The notes below the pieces were generated by a model, which was not told where the DNA came from, did not search any database, and saw nothing but the letters and a program-made list of their open reading frames with translations. From NCBI GenBank assembly GCA_029379385.1, contig CM055608.1:30378350-30442349 (forward strand): a stretch of 64,000 bases of DNA, written 5' to 3'. The first letter of the stretch is position 1. Each line of letters starts with the position of its first letter. Shown here one piece after another: positions 31,401-42,010 of this stretch. This DNA comes from Quillaja saponaria (lineage: Eukaryota > Streptophyta > Magnoliopsida > Fabales > Quillajaceae). The position numbers and the translations under genes were made by a program.

Positions 31401-32972
31401 GATATTCTATACATGTTAGTATAACTATTATGTGTTACTACTCCGATAAAAGTTAATTGTTTTCTAATGGAGATGTCTTATGCTGGAAAACAGGTCAGAT
31501 ATCGTCAAAACACTCCTCTGGTTCTTAAAGGCATTACTCTAAGCATTGCTGGAGGAGAGAAGATTGGTGTCGTTGGTCGTACAGGGGGTGGAAAATCAAC
31601 TTTAATTCAAGTTTTCTTTAGGCTGGTGGAACCTTCAGGAGGGAGAATAATTATTGATGGCATTGATATAAGCATTTTTGGGCTTCATGATCTTAGATCT
31701 CGCTTTGGTATCATTCCCCAAGAACCTGTTCTTTTTGAAGGTACTGTGCGAAGCAACATTGATCCAATTGGAGAGTATACAGATGAAGAGATATGGAAGG
31801 TAAACATGCTATTCTCAAAGAGTAACTTAATATATGGATTAGCATACTTGCTGCACCAAACACCACTTTATGTTGTTTAATTCTCTGCTGGAGCCTATCT
31901 AGTTGCTGTATGTCGTCATTCCTCTTGTTTTGAGGATTTTGTGATAGTATTTATATATCAATTTGTGCCTCGCACTTGTCAGATATGTCAATGGTTACGT
32001 TAACTGGTCATGATGAAGGTATCTGCCTGTTCAGCTAGCAATATCTCTTGGCTTTGTCTGAATAACATTGGACTAGACCTGCCTTAGGTATTAATACAAG
32101 GGAAAGGGGGAGGGGAAATTTCTGTTATGTAGCCCATGGGCTTACTAACCTTTCATGTAGCCTAAAGAAATAGAAAGTGTATTTAATATCATTAAAGGGA
32201 TTACCCTATTTTGTAAGAGCTTGCAAGTCCTGATTGACTTGTAGCTGAAGATCTTTCATTTTGGCTTAAGTACTTACTATTGTTGTTTGCAGAGCCTGGA
32301 ACGCTGTCAACTGAAAGAAGTAGTGGCTTCAAAACCAGGGAAACTTGATTCTTTAGGTATAAGACCCTTGTACCATTCTCTATGAGTTTCTCCAATGGTA
32401 CATTCAGATTATCTTTTTACCAACTGAATAATTTTAAACTTATAGTGGCTGATAATGGGGAAAACTGGAGTGTGGGGCAGAGGCAGCTGCTATGTTTAGG
32501 CCGAGTCATGCTAAAACGCAGCCGGCTCCTATTTATGGATGAGGCAACAGCTTCTGTTGATTCACATACTGATGCTGTAATTCAGAAGATTATTCGAGAG
32601 GACTTTGCGACCTGTACTATTATTAGCATTGCACACAGAATACCCACAGTCATGGACTGTGATAGAGTTTTAGTAATGGATGCAGGTATGCTCTCCTTTC
32701 TTTTTCTCACTTCTCTTCCACTAATCAGTGAGTCCCCCAATCATAAGTAACCAATTTGTTGCTTTTCTCATTTCTATCAAGACATTTTAACATTACTACC
32801 TTGTAACTTGTATGTCAAGTTATTAATATTTTGTGGTTTACTTGATTCAGTTTTTGTATGCTTTGTAACAGGACGGGCAAAAGAATTTGACAAGCCATCC
32901 AGATTGCTTCAGAGACGGTCGCTGTTTGCAGCATTAGTTCAGGAGTATGCAAACCGATCTGCCGGACTCTAA
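25421..32972 (+). CDS. ABCC-subfamily (MRP) ABC transporter, ABCC4/ABCC14-like, with four frameshifts as assembled
   Basis: Full-size plant MRP; relatives are vacuolar or plasma-membrane pumps for glutathione conjugates, folates and other anions. Exons: 25421-27510, 27749-28069, 28565-28651, 28765-29397, 29589-29753, 30314-30608, 30937-31151, 31494-31799, 32293-32356, 32446-32685, 32872-32972. After discounting the indels they total 4515 bases (1504 residues), near the family norm. TMD0, TMD1, NBD1 (GTVGSGKSS near 672, LSGGQ near 764, LLDD), TMD2 and NBD2 (GRTGGGKST near 1296, SVGQ near 1400, LLFMDEA) are all present. Deviations: extra base at 26648, extra G at 27477-27478, extra A at 28778-28780, one missing base at about 29212-29216. 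There are no other stops and all splice sites are canonical. Either assembly errors or a young pseudogene. Confidence 0.9.
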
Positions 32973-33745
32973 ATTGGCATTCTGGTTAACTTAACATCAC
33001 ATCCTCTGGCACTCAAAGAAGCTAAATTTCATTACCATGGGAATGAAGATTACTAGCCATTTTCGGAAATAAAAAGGCCAAAAGAGAGGCTCAAGGCTGT
33101 TCTCCAACTTGTATGCATTCAAAAACCCGGAAAGTCTTTGCCGGAACGAAGCTAGAGTTATCCACATCCACACCAGTAAATTTTGTGGTATTTAGATGCA
33201 GGCATTCTTAGAATTTAGTTGTATGCTTGAATTCTTTTTGGTGCTTCCTGTTTTTGACATATCAACTTCTAAAATAAAAGGTGGTTGCCAGTTGCCAGTT
33301 GCCAGTTGCCAGTTGCCAGTTGCCACAATTCATAAAAGAATATATTTATTGTATCCTATCCATGTCTATTAAAAAAACTTAAATAATTAGATGGATATTG
33401 TTTTAAATATCAATTTCCATTGAACTTAAGACTCAATAACAGCATAGATTAAATAAAATGGTGGTAGATCTGTAAGTAATGTTAGGCTAGTGATAAAAAA
33501 TCCTTATGAATTTTCTGTTTTTATCTTTAAAAATTTATATTAGTTACAAGCAAAGTCAACTCACATGAAGAGATAGATTAACAGGCAACAAAACAAACCA
33601 AACGACGCCGTTGGAGTTCACTTCAATACTCAACAGCCTTAAACCCTTGAGTAAACCCTCTCATTGTCTTCCTTCTTCGATTCCTCCCTTTGTGGTTGTG
33701 CCCTAGAGAGAGAATGAACAGACAGAGAAACAGAATCACATTGAG
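32973..33745 (+). other. ABCC 3' UTR and NOP16 promoter
   Basis: Contains an AATAAA-like signal near 33272, a 7-bp tandem repeat (33285-33325), and the promoter and leader of the NOP16-like gene. No additional gene is seen. Confidence 0.6.
33285..33325 (+). repeat. 7-bp minisatellite TTGCCAG, nearly six units
   Basis: Five perfect TTGCCAG units (33285-33319) and a partial sixth (33320-33325), just after the likely ABCC polyadenylation signal. No mismatches between units. Confidence 0.95.
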
Positions 33746-36724
33746 ATGGGAGGGTCGAGAAGAAAATACAAGAAATCGAGGTCAAAAGTCCAAGTAGGGC
33801 TACCAAAGAAAAACCCTAGGCTTTTCAAGCCGGCATTCAATCACCCTCCTAAACTGTTACACTCCTTAGTCGAGAAAGGTACCAAATGGGATGACAAAGG
33901 CAGTGTCATTCACAATTACAAGTCCTTTGGCGTTGTTTCAAACCCTAATTTGCTCAGTGTCCGATCCCGAACTTCTTACATCATTGAAAGCGATTCCCTT
34001 CAAGTTCCGCCTCCTCGTTCTGTGCCCACCGATGAAAACATCGCCGATTTGGACCTTATCGATTCCGGTAGTGATCTCGAAGAAGACGGTTAGTCAGTTT
34101 ATTTTCCTAAAATTTATTACTTGAAGCAGAAGCTAAAGAAAAACTTATGTTCTGCTGAATGAAGGGAGCTTTATAGTGCAATTTGATTATTTGATTGGAT
34201 TTTAGTTATAGCTAATGTTGTTTGAAACTTGAAAATTGTTGGAAAGGATGAAGAGAATAGTATTTTGTGTTGGGACAAACTGGGGGTTGTGTATTAACCC
34301 CTATTTTGACAGTTGCTATTGAATTGTGATAGTTAAGTAACTTGGTTTAGCCAGTGCTCCTCGAAAGTGATTCTACTGTTGTTAACTAGACAAAATTTCG
34401 AACTTTGGTATTGTTCTTGGTGTGAATTAGTTCATTTGAGATATCTCTATGTTCTAGTTTTTGTCTTTGGGAATGGAAGGTTGGGGGTGGCAGCTGGAAC
34501 CAGGTGGTGAAGCCAGCTTAAACGGATACTTTTTAGACCCTAGACACAGCCAACATAGTTTTATGTTGATAATCAAATTTTAATTTGGAAATGTCGACAG
34601 AAAAATTTGTTTCCAGTAAGCATTGCTGTCAAATTGTGAATCAGAATCCTATTTTTATGAATCGTGAATAGTTTGATTCAGTTAAATTTTTTAAAAATAA
34701 TAATAAATATTCAAAAGAACAAATTACAAAGAATTATTTTTAATAGTTGGTCAAGGTTAAAAAAAAATATATAGTCTATATTTATCCAATGTCTACTAAA
34801 ACCTTTAAACCTTTGTTGCCTTTTATTCATAACAAACAAAATAAGCAGTTTATTGCCCATTTTCCCTTTACAAAAAAATAAAAAATAAAAAAATTGTAGT
34901 TTAGATTTTTAACACAAAGGACTAAACTAGAGATCAATAAAAAACAACCAAAAATAGTAGAGGATGCGATCAAAGGGTTGTTGGATTCTCATGAAGTAAT
35001 GGTTGTGATTCGCGAAGGCTGGGCTACTAAAAGGAAGGTTAAGTTTGCAGAGAATCTTCAAATTTGTTCTTTGATTATTCATGACTGGAAAAAAAAAAAA
35101 ACTCAACTTAGTGAATCACAAATAAATCGGTGATTTAGTGTGATTCACATGCTAATTCAGGCATTCCACTGATTCTATGAGCGATATGTATCAGCACTTC
35201 TCTGTATCGAATTGTATCATACGATATGGATTGCTTATCGCACAATTATGACAACATAGCCAGTAAATATCATTTTCTTGGATAAAAGCCAGTAAATATC
35301 ATTGTAATAGGATCGCAGTCCTATTGATCATGTGGATGCTAATCAATATGCTGCACATGCTTGGTATGTTTGCAAGTGAAATGTAGTTGTTGAAGCATCA
35401 TTACATCATGTATCTTATTAATAATGTTCTTTCCTGTGTTTTTACTCTCTCTGTCAACTTAGTCTCCCGTTCATGATGATTTATATTCTCTCTCTGTTTA
35501 TCTTTTTTTATTATTTTGACACCATTTTAATCAGTAATATCTTACTGATTATCAAGAGTTTCCCATTTTACAAAAAAATTAAAATTTAAAAACAACTACT
35601 CCTTTTCATTGTTTACATCATATTGGATTGACATCTTCATAATAAAAGTTATTGGTTCCTGTAGATCTCTGTTTTAACTTTTCTGTGATGGTTACTTGTC
35701 ATTGGTAGTTAAGAAATGCATGTATCTTGTAGCATATCATGAATCTTGTTTTGTATGGTGTTAGTCTAATTTCACATCTGTCACTAAGAGGGATCTGTTC
35801 TGTCCGTTTTTGTAATATATGAGTCCTGGATACTCAAAATGTTGTTTTCTTATTTATGACAAAATTATGATGGGAAAGCTCTGGGTGCCCTTGCTTTTCT
35901 CTCTCTCTTTTAATTATTTGTGGAAACTGACTGGAGAGATTTGCTTCCTCATTACAGAATTTATGGTATCAATGAAGCTCTGATGAAGTGTTAGTGTTTT
36001 AGATGGAATCGGATCAATATTGTGATAAAGTTAACTTTAACATTAGCCGTGCCTCATTAGCTTTCCCTTCTTCAGTAGTTCAACTTCACTATCTGTTCAC
36101 TAGGAAGATCCTTTATCTGTATTCATTAGTGTTTTAGTGTATGACTGTGTCAAGTTTTAACAACTAGAGCTGTCATTCAAAATTCTTGAATAGTGCTTCT
36201 TACAAGCTTATATGATTTAGAAGAAGCATAATGTCCTGTATCCTGCTTGCAGTGACATCAGTAAATGCAATTCACTTAAGAAGATGGTTTTCACTACAAA
36301 CAGTCACTTTGGATGTATCTTTTAATTAAATTCACTAGCATGTCAGTCGTATGTATGCTTCTTTGCTCTAATATTGTTTCATTCTCTCTCTCTTTTTGGG
36401 TCATAAAGACTTGAAATCAGCCCTGGGAAAGAAGCGAAGAGATGGAAAATCTGCGCCTCCACAGCCACTGACTTCTATGCAGCGTTTTCATATCAGCCGA
36501 TTGGTAGATAAATATGGAGATGACTTTCAGGTTGGTAACCAATTTTTTGTTTTCCAGGATATTTTAAATTATGTTTCTTCTGACTTTGTTTCATGTGTTT
36601 GCAGAGGATGTTCATGGATACAAAGCTAAATTCGATGCAGCACTCAGTCGCAACTTTAGAGAAACTACGTGAAAGGTATCACATGTACAAGGATAAGAAT
36701 CCCTTGATTTTAGCCAAAAAATGA
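33746..36724 (+). CDS. NOP16: Nucleolar protein 16-like (ribosome biogenesis)
   Basis: NOP16 is a small basic nucleolar factor needed for 60S subunit assembly. Exons 33746-34088, 36409-36530 and 36605-36724 join in phase to 194 residues, close to the family length. The N-terminus MGGSRRKYKKSRSKVQVG is a basic nucleolar-type stretch. WDDKGSVIHNYKSFGVVSNPN is the conserved central part, followed by an acidic segment (SDLEEDD), a second basic patch (GKKRRDGKS), and the C-terminal helix region with LTSMQRFHISRLVDKYGDDF and KLNSMQHSVATLEKL. Intron 1 is long (2.3 kb) and AT-rich. The gene lies 0.8 kb downstream of the ABCC stop on the same strand. Confidence 0.85.
34089..36408 (+). other. NOP16 intron 1 (2.3 kb)
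   Basis: Intron between GACG|GTTAGT and ATAAAG|ACTTG. I see no coding exon in it. It contains AT-rich and low-complexity stretches and a short direct repeat of AGCCAGTAAATATCATT (about 35260-35302). Part of 34600-35260 could be a decayed transposon but nothing definite can be named. Confidence 0.7.
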
Positions 36725-37200
36725 TTCAGTTTTGAATGTAATATCTTTTGGGGGGGCCTTGACCACATTACTATAGTCTTTCCCTGTCTGTTTGTATGAT
36801 GTTAAGTTGCAGAATGAAGATCATGTTGTGTGGTGGATGGTATTTTGGTCAGTTAATGATTTTCTTCCTCATATTTGCATTTGGAAGTGGTAAAGTACTA
36901 AAAATTCTCAAATCTCACTCAATAATCTGCATTCTACATTCTATCATTTTCTTGAGAGTTCTATGTTATATATCCATATTTTTTTTGGAAATAATATTAG
37001 GGTAATCTTTGTTGCATACTCATTGAGAAGTGTGCATTCATATCCACTAAAAGCTGTTGTAATTTTCATTTAATTATCAACATAGGTCACACATATTGGT
37101 ATAAATTAGAACTGGTTTTAAAGTTTTCAGAATAGCACATAGAAAAAATAAAAAAAAGGAGTCAAATTGGGGACAATACAGATTTTTCTAAGCTTCAGAG

Positions 37201-37582
37201 TTAAGAGCCTATTTGGGAGTATAGAAGGGGAGGAGATGAGATAGTATGGAAGGAAATGAGAAAAGAAAAAAAAGATACTTATTATTTTTTTAATTTGGAA
37301 GTTCAAAAAAATTTAAGGAGAAGAATTGAGATGATAAGATAAATTTTTTTGTTTGGGAGTTGAGTAAAAATGAGAAGAGATAATATGTTATTATATAATT
37401 TCAATGAATTTATTATTTCAGTATTAATAGGAATTTTAAAAAAGTAAATTTAAGAATAATCTAAAGATGTACATGTACTTTTTTTTATTTCCTCTTCTCA
37501 TTTTTTAAGAAAGAACTCCCAAACTAAAAAAAATGTATACTCTTCTTTTCTCTCCAATCCCTCCATTCAAATGTGGCCTTAA
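37201..37582. mobile_element. Foldback / MITE-like element
   Basis: The ends are related inverted sequences (TTAAG..C..ATTTG, 11 of 16 positions). Inside, TTTGTTTGGGAGTTGAGT with AAAATGAGAAGAGA (37347-37383) is repeated in inverse orientation at 37490-37530 with few changes. There is no coding capacity and no clear target duplication. Size, A/T richness and inverted structure fit a MITE; the family is not identified. Confidence 0.5.
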
Positions 37583-37804
37583 AGTGTCATTTTAAAAAAC
37601 CAAGTAGTGTCCATTCTTATTCTGTTTTTGTGTTATTTGGTTTTTCATCTTCTGCATCCAGTACGTCAGAGAAAGGAGGTCAGTAACAGCCACTGCTAAT
37701 TTGGGTTGTCCCATTAGACTAACGAAGATTAACTAAAGAATTAAGACATTGCCTGAATAGGTTTTTAAAGGAAAGTTTGTAATATTTACTGCAAATGGTA
37801 AATA

Positions 37805-38001
37805 ACCCGGTGCACAAAGTGCTCCCCGGCTTGCGGGGGTAGGGGGAGGGTGGGCGCACCGGCTTGCGGGGGTAGGGGGAGGGTGGGCGCACATGTACGC
37901 CCTTTCCCTTACATTTTTGCAAAGAGGCTGTTTCTATACCTCGAACCCGTGACCTATAAGTCACCAAAGGAACAACTTTACCGTTGCGCCAAGGCTCGCC
38001 C
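37805..38001 (-). mobile_element. Au-type SINE with internal 33-bp duplication
   Basis: Read on the minus strand, the element starts GGGCGAGCCTTGGCGCAACG. It has a tRNA-like pol III A box (TGGCGCAACGG, 37991-37981) and B box (GGTCACGGGTTCGAGGT, near 37955-37939), then AGAAACAGCCTCTTTGCA, and ends GTGCACCGGG, all hallmarks of the plant Au SINE family. A 33-bp unit is present twice (37826-37858 and 37859-37891). It lies in the 3' flank of NLA copy A and is absent from the matching position in copy B. No clean target duplication is visible, and about 28 bases of the duplicated locus are missing beside it. Confidence 0.85.
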
Positions 38002-38382
38002 TCTAACCATGGTGCCATTATGATAAACAAATAGGAGCTCAATCCATTGAGAAACACCTCACAGACGGAAACCATAAAATTTCATCAACATGGTTTGCAC
38101 GGTTTTTAAAGTCCATAAAAACTGTATAAAATTGAAATAGCATTACAATAAAAAAAAGCTGAGAACAACACCATGAAGACTACTCGACCTGCAGGCTAAC
38201 CGATATCAGGTATTACAGTACTTGAAAGAATGTATCAAAAACATGATCAAGACCCTCCTAAGTTCTGCATATTCAGGCTGCGTACAGGTAAGTTCTGGAA
38301 ACTGATCTACAAATGGACATTCACATTCCTTAAACAATAGCATTACCACTAAAACTTCCGAAGAGGAAAGTTGCCTGCCTAG

Positions 38383-41300
38383 TTAGACACCCATGAATGC
38401 CCTACACTGCGATTCCCAGTGCTCCTTCGCTTGTCGAATCCTCTCCATTCTTTCTGTCTGACGCCGCTGCTCCCAGTATTCAGGGCAGCTGTTCAAACAT
38501 GAAAAATTAAGGCTAGGAAACTTGAAACAAGTGCATTAACACTGATACAATATCTAATTTATTTTACTTTTAAAAACTAAACTAGGTAAGATCAGCTGAC
38601 ATTGTTGTCTCATACATAAGGTCTCAATCATATGATGTTTCTATGGAATGGATTGGAACACACCTTCTGCTTAACAAATTGTTTAATTCTTCCAAGTGTA
38701 CGGAACCTTCATAAACTCCCGCCTGCAATGAACAAAAGTACCATTTAATATGAAGTGTCTGTAAAATAAATATAGAAAACAAAATAGTAGTAGCTTGGAT
38801 TATTCCAAGACTATACCGGGACCTTAAATTTATAATAGAATAATTACATAAGACTTACTTATCTAAACAATGTGGGACTTGACACCCAACATAACTTAAT
38901 ACTAAATATACTCTAACACTTCTCCTTAAGCTAGAGCATATATATGCTCAAGCTTGTACAAGTATAATCCCAAGTATCAAAACTCTCAACACTCCCCTAT
39001 AACAAAAAATTATATCAAGTTCACTTGACTCACTCTGTGTCTAAGAGAACGAGAACGACACAAACAATATGTGCCTAAAAGAAAATGACACAAACAACAT
39101 GTGTCTTAAACAGAATTGTTGTCCAAAATAAGGTAACTCCGGAATCAGTAATAACGATCAGGGAACGTTGAAAACTCTTCAAGGGTTGTGTCAAAAGACT
39201 AAACAACCAACAAACATAAAGACGAACTTTTACAAAAATTTCAAAACTAATAGCATCAAAAGCTTCAAAACTATTTGGGGCTGCCGCCAAAGAGGAGAGG
39301 CGGCAGCCCCAAGGTTAAATTTGGGTCTTGATCAAACCCGCTCTGATACCATGTAAAATAAATATAGAAAACAAAATAGTAATAGCTTGGATTATTCCAA
39401 GACTATACCGGGACCTTAAATTTATAATAGAACAATTGCATAAGACTTACTTATCTAAACAATGTGGGACTTGAAACCTAACATAACTTAATACTAAATA
39501 TACTCTAACACTTCCCCTCAAACTAGAGCATATATATGCTTAAGCTTGTACAAGTATAATCCCAAGTATCAAAACTCTCAACAGTGTCCACAATTCTAAT
39601 TGGTATAAGGCCAAAGCTGCAAAAGTAAATAACGATAATCTAATTGGAATTAGATCGCTGAGCTCGCATACTAAATTCAATAACTTGAAATCAGATTAAT
39701 TTCCAGCTGATACATATCAACTATTTCTCAGTTTGTACTTTAGAGAACTTCAGATTTAATAATGGCTTTGAGATGAAAGACCAAAATTGAATACCATTTC
39801 TGACCTCATAAATAATTATGAATATTGGATCCCATATCTAGTAGTTCTTCAGCATCATGTTTAATTATACTGGTTTATCCCTATGTATGATAACTTAATT
39901 CATGAAGCCAATGACCAAACTTTTGGTCTAATGGTGCCTTCAGTGTTAAAAACAAAGTTGCAGAGGGAGATTGAACATTTCCCATGTCTAATACGCTCCC
40001 ATTGCGGATAGTGAAGTTATATTACCTCGCGGCATAGAGGGCATTTTTCTTTAGGATCTGCAGCCTTCAGTCCATCTACAATAGTGACCGATGCAGCTGA
40101 GCAAGCACACATGTAGCAGAATATATGACCACAAGTGAGAGAAACTGGATCGAACACTGTCTCCTGTCACAAAATGTCAGATGGATGCATTAGGAAAGAG
40201 ATGTGATAGTGTTAATCCAAAACCACATATCGTCCTACTTTTTTGTGTTTATATTAATAATTTTATGATCAAATTATTAATTTTTAAGACCACGGGTGAA
40301 AGTTTTGGACATCATTAAAAAGTCTGGTTCTGAGAAGCTGACCACATATCATCCTACTCTTCTGTGTTGATCTTAAGAAGGAAACTGTTGATAAAAAGAA
40401 TATTTGCAATCATAGTCTGGCTAAGATATTTTATGAATACTTGACCAGTTGAACCTAGTTACATTATCCAGAGCGGACTCGAACAGACAATCTTGAAGAT
40501 GGTGCAAGCAATGATATTCAAGAATTTAAACCATCATGATATGAGAAAAGAGTGAATATGAACAGGACATCCTCTTACGTAAACCCAAAAACTTACCAAG
40601 CATACAGAACAAGTCAAATCAATATCAAGATTGACGGAATCACAAAGCTCGCAAGTAAATGATGGATTTCCATCCTTTAATATGAGTGAGCATCCATCAA
40701 ATAAAGCAGGTGCCTTCGTTGACATTTCGCTTGTCTCCCGTATGTTGATGTACAAAGCCATAAGCTCACAAAGCCAGGGACTCTGAAGAATTTCAATGTG
40801 CATGCTTTGCGCTTGTGACTTGAATGCCTGCCCTTTCTTGCAGTAATGAATCTAAAGGGTGAAATAAAAATGTGAAGAATCCAGAAGTAAGGAGTAAGGG
40901 GATCCTAATATGTATCAGACAATTCACAATAGACATACCTTATCATATTTCTTAAGTATTTTCCGGATTGCAATGGCATTGATCAGTGCATAAGTAACCA
41001 TGTCCTTTCCTTCCTGAACTAGAGCAGTGTGGTTCCCTTGTAGTTTACTTTTAAACCAAATAAAGTACTTTTTGAAGCCAGAAGCAAGATGAAGCTCAAG
41101 CAATTTCTTTGCTTGCTCATTGAAGCATCCTACTACTGCAGACATTTCGTTGAGAAGGGAAGGGAAGAAGGTCCCATCGCAAACTAAAGATATTCATTGA
41201 ATTAGTATAGAAGTAATGGATCCTACAACCTATACATCAATCCATCTAAAGGAAACAAAATAAATTGTAAAGGAAATAACGGGCAACAAATGGAAGGGGT

Positions 41301-41717
41301 TTTCATTCTCCTAGCTTATTGCAACTATTAGACAAGAAATTATGTCATAGCTAAAAGCAAATAATTCTCGAATGCTTAAAACGCTCCACGCAACATATAT
41401 ATTACATGCAAGTAGTAACAACTAAATTATAAGTGAAACTAGCTTGTTAAATCAGCAAAAATTATTTAAAAATAAAACAAGCTCAACAAGAAACTAGCTA
41501 ATAAAAAAAAAAAAGGGAAAATAAAAAATATTGAATTTTTATTACCTGGGCAAGGATCAGGGCAGGTTCCAATTCCAAGGGATTCATTAAAACATTTATG
41601 GGCTTCACAGTCTCTCCTGCACTTCTCCAATAGCTTCTTGAGATTCTTGAAGTCAACCCCAGGTAATTTTTCATCTTGGACTTGCATGTACTCCTGGTAT
41701 ATCTGGGAAAACTTCAT
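38383..41717 (-). CDS. SPX-RING E3 ubiquitin ligase, NLA/BAH1 type (copy A)
   Basis: NLA-type ligases act in phosphate and nitrate homeostasis by ubiquitinating plasma-membrane transporters; SPX domains sense inositol pyrophosphates. Exons on the minus strand: 41717-41546, 41183-40939, 40851-40597, 40163-40026, 38722-38664, 38488-38383, 324 residues, in frame throughout. SPX spans about residues 1-160 and the C3HC4 RING about 219-269 ([20 protein letters not shown]). The tail contains SCPEYWEQ and CRAFMGV. Compared with copy B the first 57 residues differ at 16 sites; four positions that are lysine in B are Gln, Ile, Glu and Glu here (5, 6, 16, 31). Intron 4 carries a TRIM element. Probably expressed if splicing over the TRIM is efficient. 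Confidence 0.93.
38760..38991 (-). repeat. TRIM 3' LTR
   Basis: 232-bp LTR; left member of the pair on the plus-strand map, downstream in element orientation. It differs from the other LTR at about nine positions (near 4 %). Confidence 0.93.
39275..39312. repeat. Perfect GC-rich hairpin in TRIM internal region
   Basis: A 14-bp arm (39275-39288, TTGGGGCTGCCGCC) pairs exactly with 39299-39312 across a 10-base purine loop, 28 bases from the primer-binding site. It is the most GC-rich piece of the element. Confidence 0.9.
39340..39351 (-). other. Primer-binding site for initiator Met-tRNA
   Basis: TGGTATCAGAGC on the minus strand, adjacent to the 5' LTR boundary; matches the 3' end of plant initiator Met-tRNA. 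Confidence 0.92.
39352..39583 (-). repeat. TRIM 5' LTR
   Basis: 232-bp LTR next to the primer-binding site; upstream member in element orientation. Confidence 0.93.
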
Positions 41718-42010
41718 TTTTTTGTAAAAAGAAATCCTATTAACAACAATAATCTAATTCATCCTTTTCTGTCTACCATACAACTCATCCAACAGAGAAA
41801 ATGCACAAAATTCAGAACCCAAGTGGGTGATGTCTCCCTCTTTTGTTTCACTATTCTGACCCGATTGCCAAAGGTTCTGAGCTACAATATACGATTACGG
41901 AGGATTCAAATCCATTTCCGATTACGTAGGAGACGTACATAAAGAACAAACTGGGAATCTGGAGATATCTGACACGCTATCGTCTTTTTCCAAGAGAAAA
42001 AGTCAGTTTG

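Larger units (their letters stand above)
36725..38382. other. Convergent region between NOP16 and NLA copy A
   Basis: Holds the NOP16 3' UTR, a foldback element (37201-37582), the outer edge of the NLA segmental duplication (from about 37735), a reverse-oriented SINE (37805-38001) and the NLA-A 3' UTR. No protein-coding frame is supported. Confidence 0.65.
38760..39583 (-). mobile_element. Complete TRIM retrotransposon (non-autonomous LTR element)
   Basis: Two direct 232-bp terminal repeats (38760-38991 and 39352-39583; about 9 differences) flank a 360-bp internal part. Read on the minus strand each LTR begins TGTTGAGAG and ends TTTTACA (TG...CA). Directly after the 5' LTR (39583-39352) lies a primer-binding site complementary to initiator Met-tRNA, TGGTATCAGAGC (39351-39340). 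A purine run (ATAGGGGAG) precedes the 3' LTR. A 5-bp target duplication GTGTC flanks it (38755-38759 and 39584-39588). It has no coding capacity. It is inserted in NLA copy A intron 4, in the same orientation as the gene. Confidence 0.95.
37735..42010 (-). repeat. Segmental tandem duplication, unit A (contains NLA copy A)
   Basis: Similarity to unit B (about 45000-48890) runs from ACATTGCCTGAATA and TGCAAATGGTAAAT downstream of the gene, through all exons and most introns, to ACAAACTGGGAAT and GAAAAAGTCA upstream. The boundaries are approximate. Unit A holds the SINE and the TRIM that unit B lacks. Confidence 0.85.

Noticed and set aside
37939..37991. Possible tRNA gene (A and B boxes)
   Set aside because: The boxes belong to the tRNA-derived head of the Au-type SINE; no complete cloverleaf follows.
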